Positions 63,464 through 64,000 of a DNA stretch of 64,000 bases are shown piece by piece. The notes below the pieces were generated by a model, which ran no database searches, had not been told where the DNA came from, and saw nothing but the letters and a program-made list of their open reading frames with translations. This DNA is from an uncultured Acidobacteriota bacterium (lineage in GTDB: Bacteria; Acidobacteriota; Blastocatellia; RBC074): NCBI GenBank assembly GCA_902825875.1, contig CADECP010000017.1, forward strand, positions 62,001-126,000, in the 5' to 3' direction. Every line of letters starts with the position of its first letter. Positions within the stretch are counted from its first letter, which is position 1. Made by a program: the position numbers and the translations under genes.

Positions 63464-64000
63464 ATGCTCAAACTCTTTTCAACGATGTTTGTTCTTTTCT
63501 TGGCGCTGACGACCGTTGCGGCTCAACCGCCCAAACAGAAAGAAGCGACCGCCACCGTCAGCGGAACCGTCACCCTGAACGGTTCGGCGGTGAGAAATGC
63601 AGTCGTCAGTTTGCAGGCGCAAAATCAACCCGTGCCGCAACAACCGTTGCGAGCGAAAACCGACACCGACGGACGCTTTCACTTCGCCGAAGTCGCCGCC
63701 GGGCAATACATGATCAGTGCGTTGACGCCTGGCTTTTACTCGGCGAGCGATTTTCAATATGGCTTTCCCGGCAGAACGCTGAACGTCGGCAAAGGCGAAA
63801 CCATCGAAAACATAGAGCTTCAGTTGAAACGCGGCGCAGTCATCACCGGGCGAGTCACCGACGAAAACGACGAGCTGATTGCCGAAACGCAGGTGCAATT
63901 GCAACGAGTCGGCGACCGCGTTTCTTTGCGCCAAAACATGCTGAGCCTGGATATGTACCGAACCGACGACAGAGGCGTATATCGCATTTACGGATTGCCG
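63464..64000 (+). CDS. Secreted carboxypeptidase-regulatory-like protein, A type (copy 3, cut by window edge)
   Basis: The frame runs open from the ATG at 63464 (after GAGGAGGTGA) to the right edge, 179 codons. Signal peptide ends near TTVAAQ. VSGTVTLNGSAVRNAVVSL and ITGRVTDENDELIAETQVQL are the first two units, joined by DTDGRFHFAEVAAGQYMIS, and the last visible residues are DDRGVYRIYGLP, the same place as DDRGVYRIYGIP in copy 1. By analogy a third B-type gene may follow beyond the window. Confidence 0.85.
   Translation, partial: MLKLFSTMFVLFLALTTVAAQPPKQKEATATVSGTVTLNGSAVRNAVVSLQAQNQPVPQQPLRAKTDTDGRFHFAEVAAGQYMISALTPGFYSASDFQYGFPGRTLNVGKGETIENIELQLKRGAVITGRVTDENDELIAETQVQLQRVGDRVSLRQNMLSLDMYRTDDRGVYRIYGLP

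Overview
The window reads as chromosomal DNA from an Acidobacteriota bacterium, most likely class Blastocatellia. This is inferred from gene content, not from a marker gene. The pointers are a kelch protein carrying the Solibacter-type C-terminal domain, a receptor Ser/Thr kinase with a PD40/TolB-like propeller, several MacB/FtsX-type permeases, and many paralogous secreted proteins with carboxypeptidase-regulatory-like domains. Moderately GC-rich coding DNA, no CRISPR, no rRNA and no recognisable transposase or phage gene were seen.

Region 1-7 kb: a minus-strand operon encodes an unusual electron-transfer apparatus. In order of transcription it holds a membrane protein with two cyclic-nucleotide-binding-like domains, four Fe-S motifs and a dihaem cytochrome b-like membrane part; an FHA-domain protein tethered to a heptahaem c-type cytochrome; a secreted PIG-L deacetylase; and a membrane-anchored 4Fe-4S/FAD oxidoreductase that runs off the left edge. 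Divergent from it is a secreted redoxin whose active-site cysteine codon is an in-frame TGA followed by a SECIS-like hairpin, a probable selenoprotein. Region 7-20 kb: kelch protein, MarC, ChaN-like protein, YraN nuclease, tRNA-Gly, a small basic protein with a long leader, xylose isomerase, aldo/keto reductase, UMF1 transporter, and a receptor kinase directly joined to an SDR gene.

Region 20-37 kb (mostly minus): threonine catabolism (tdh-kbl) downstream of an ABC exporter operon with a Fic gene inside it; a copper/heavy-metal-type secreted protein; an MFS transporter; enoyl-CoA hydratase; two orphan MacB-like permeases; a decayed DUF1838 gene; HMG-CoA lyase with a CaiB remnant; and an ABC-F ATPase. 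Region 37-51 kb: FKBP isomerase, divergent ROK protein, M48 protease with an RPVLKRR-repeat tail, DASS anion transporter, a repeat-rich 600-bp gap, small genes (TPR, DinB, TPM, Lys-rich, DUF4031), site-2 protease, trpS, Nudix, scpA-scpB, NIPSNAP and AtoE.

Region 51-64 kb: a Gld-like ABC operon (ATPase, ABC-2 permease, GldG, DUF4340), then divergently a tandem array of secreted beta-rich proteins arranged as A-B, A-B, A. Each complete pair has a 4-base start/stop overlap, and the last A gene is cut by the right edge. Short palindromic repeat elements of several families sit in many intergenic gaps, and one has entered coding sequence.
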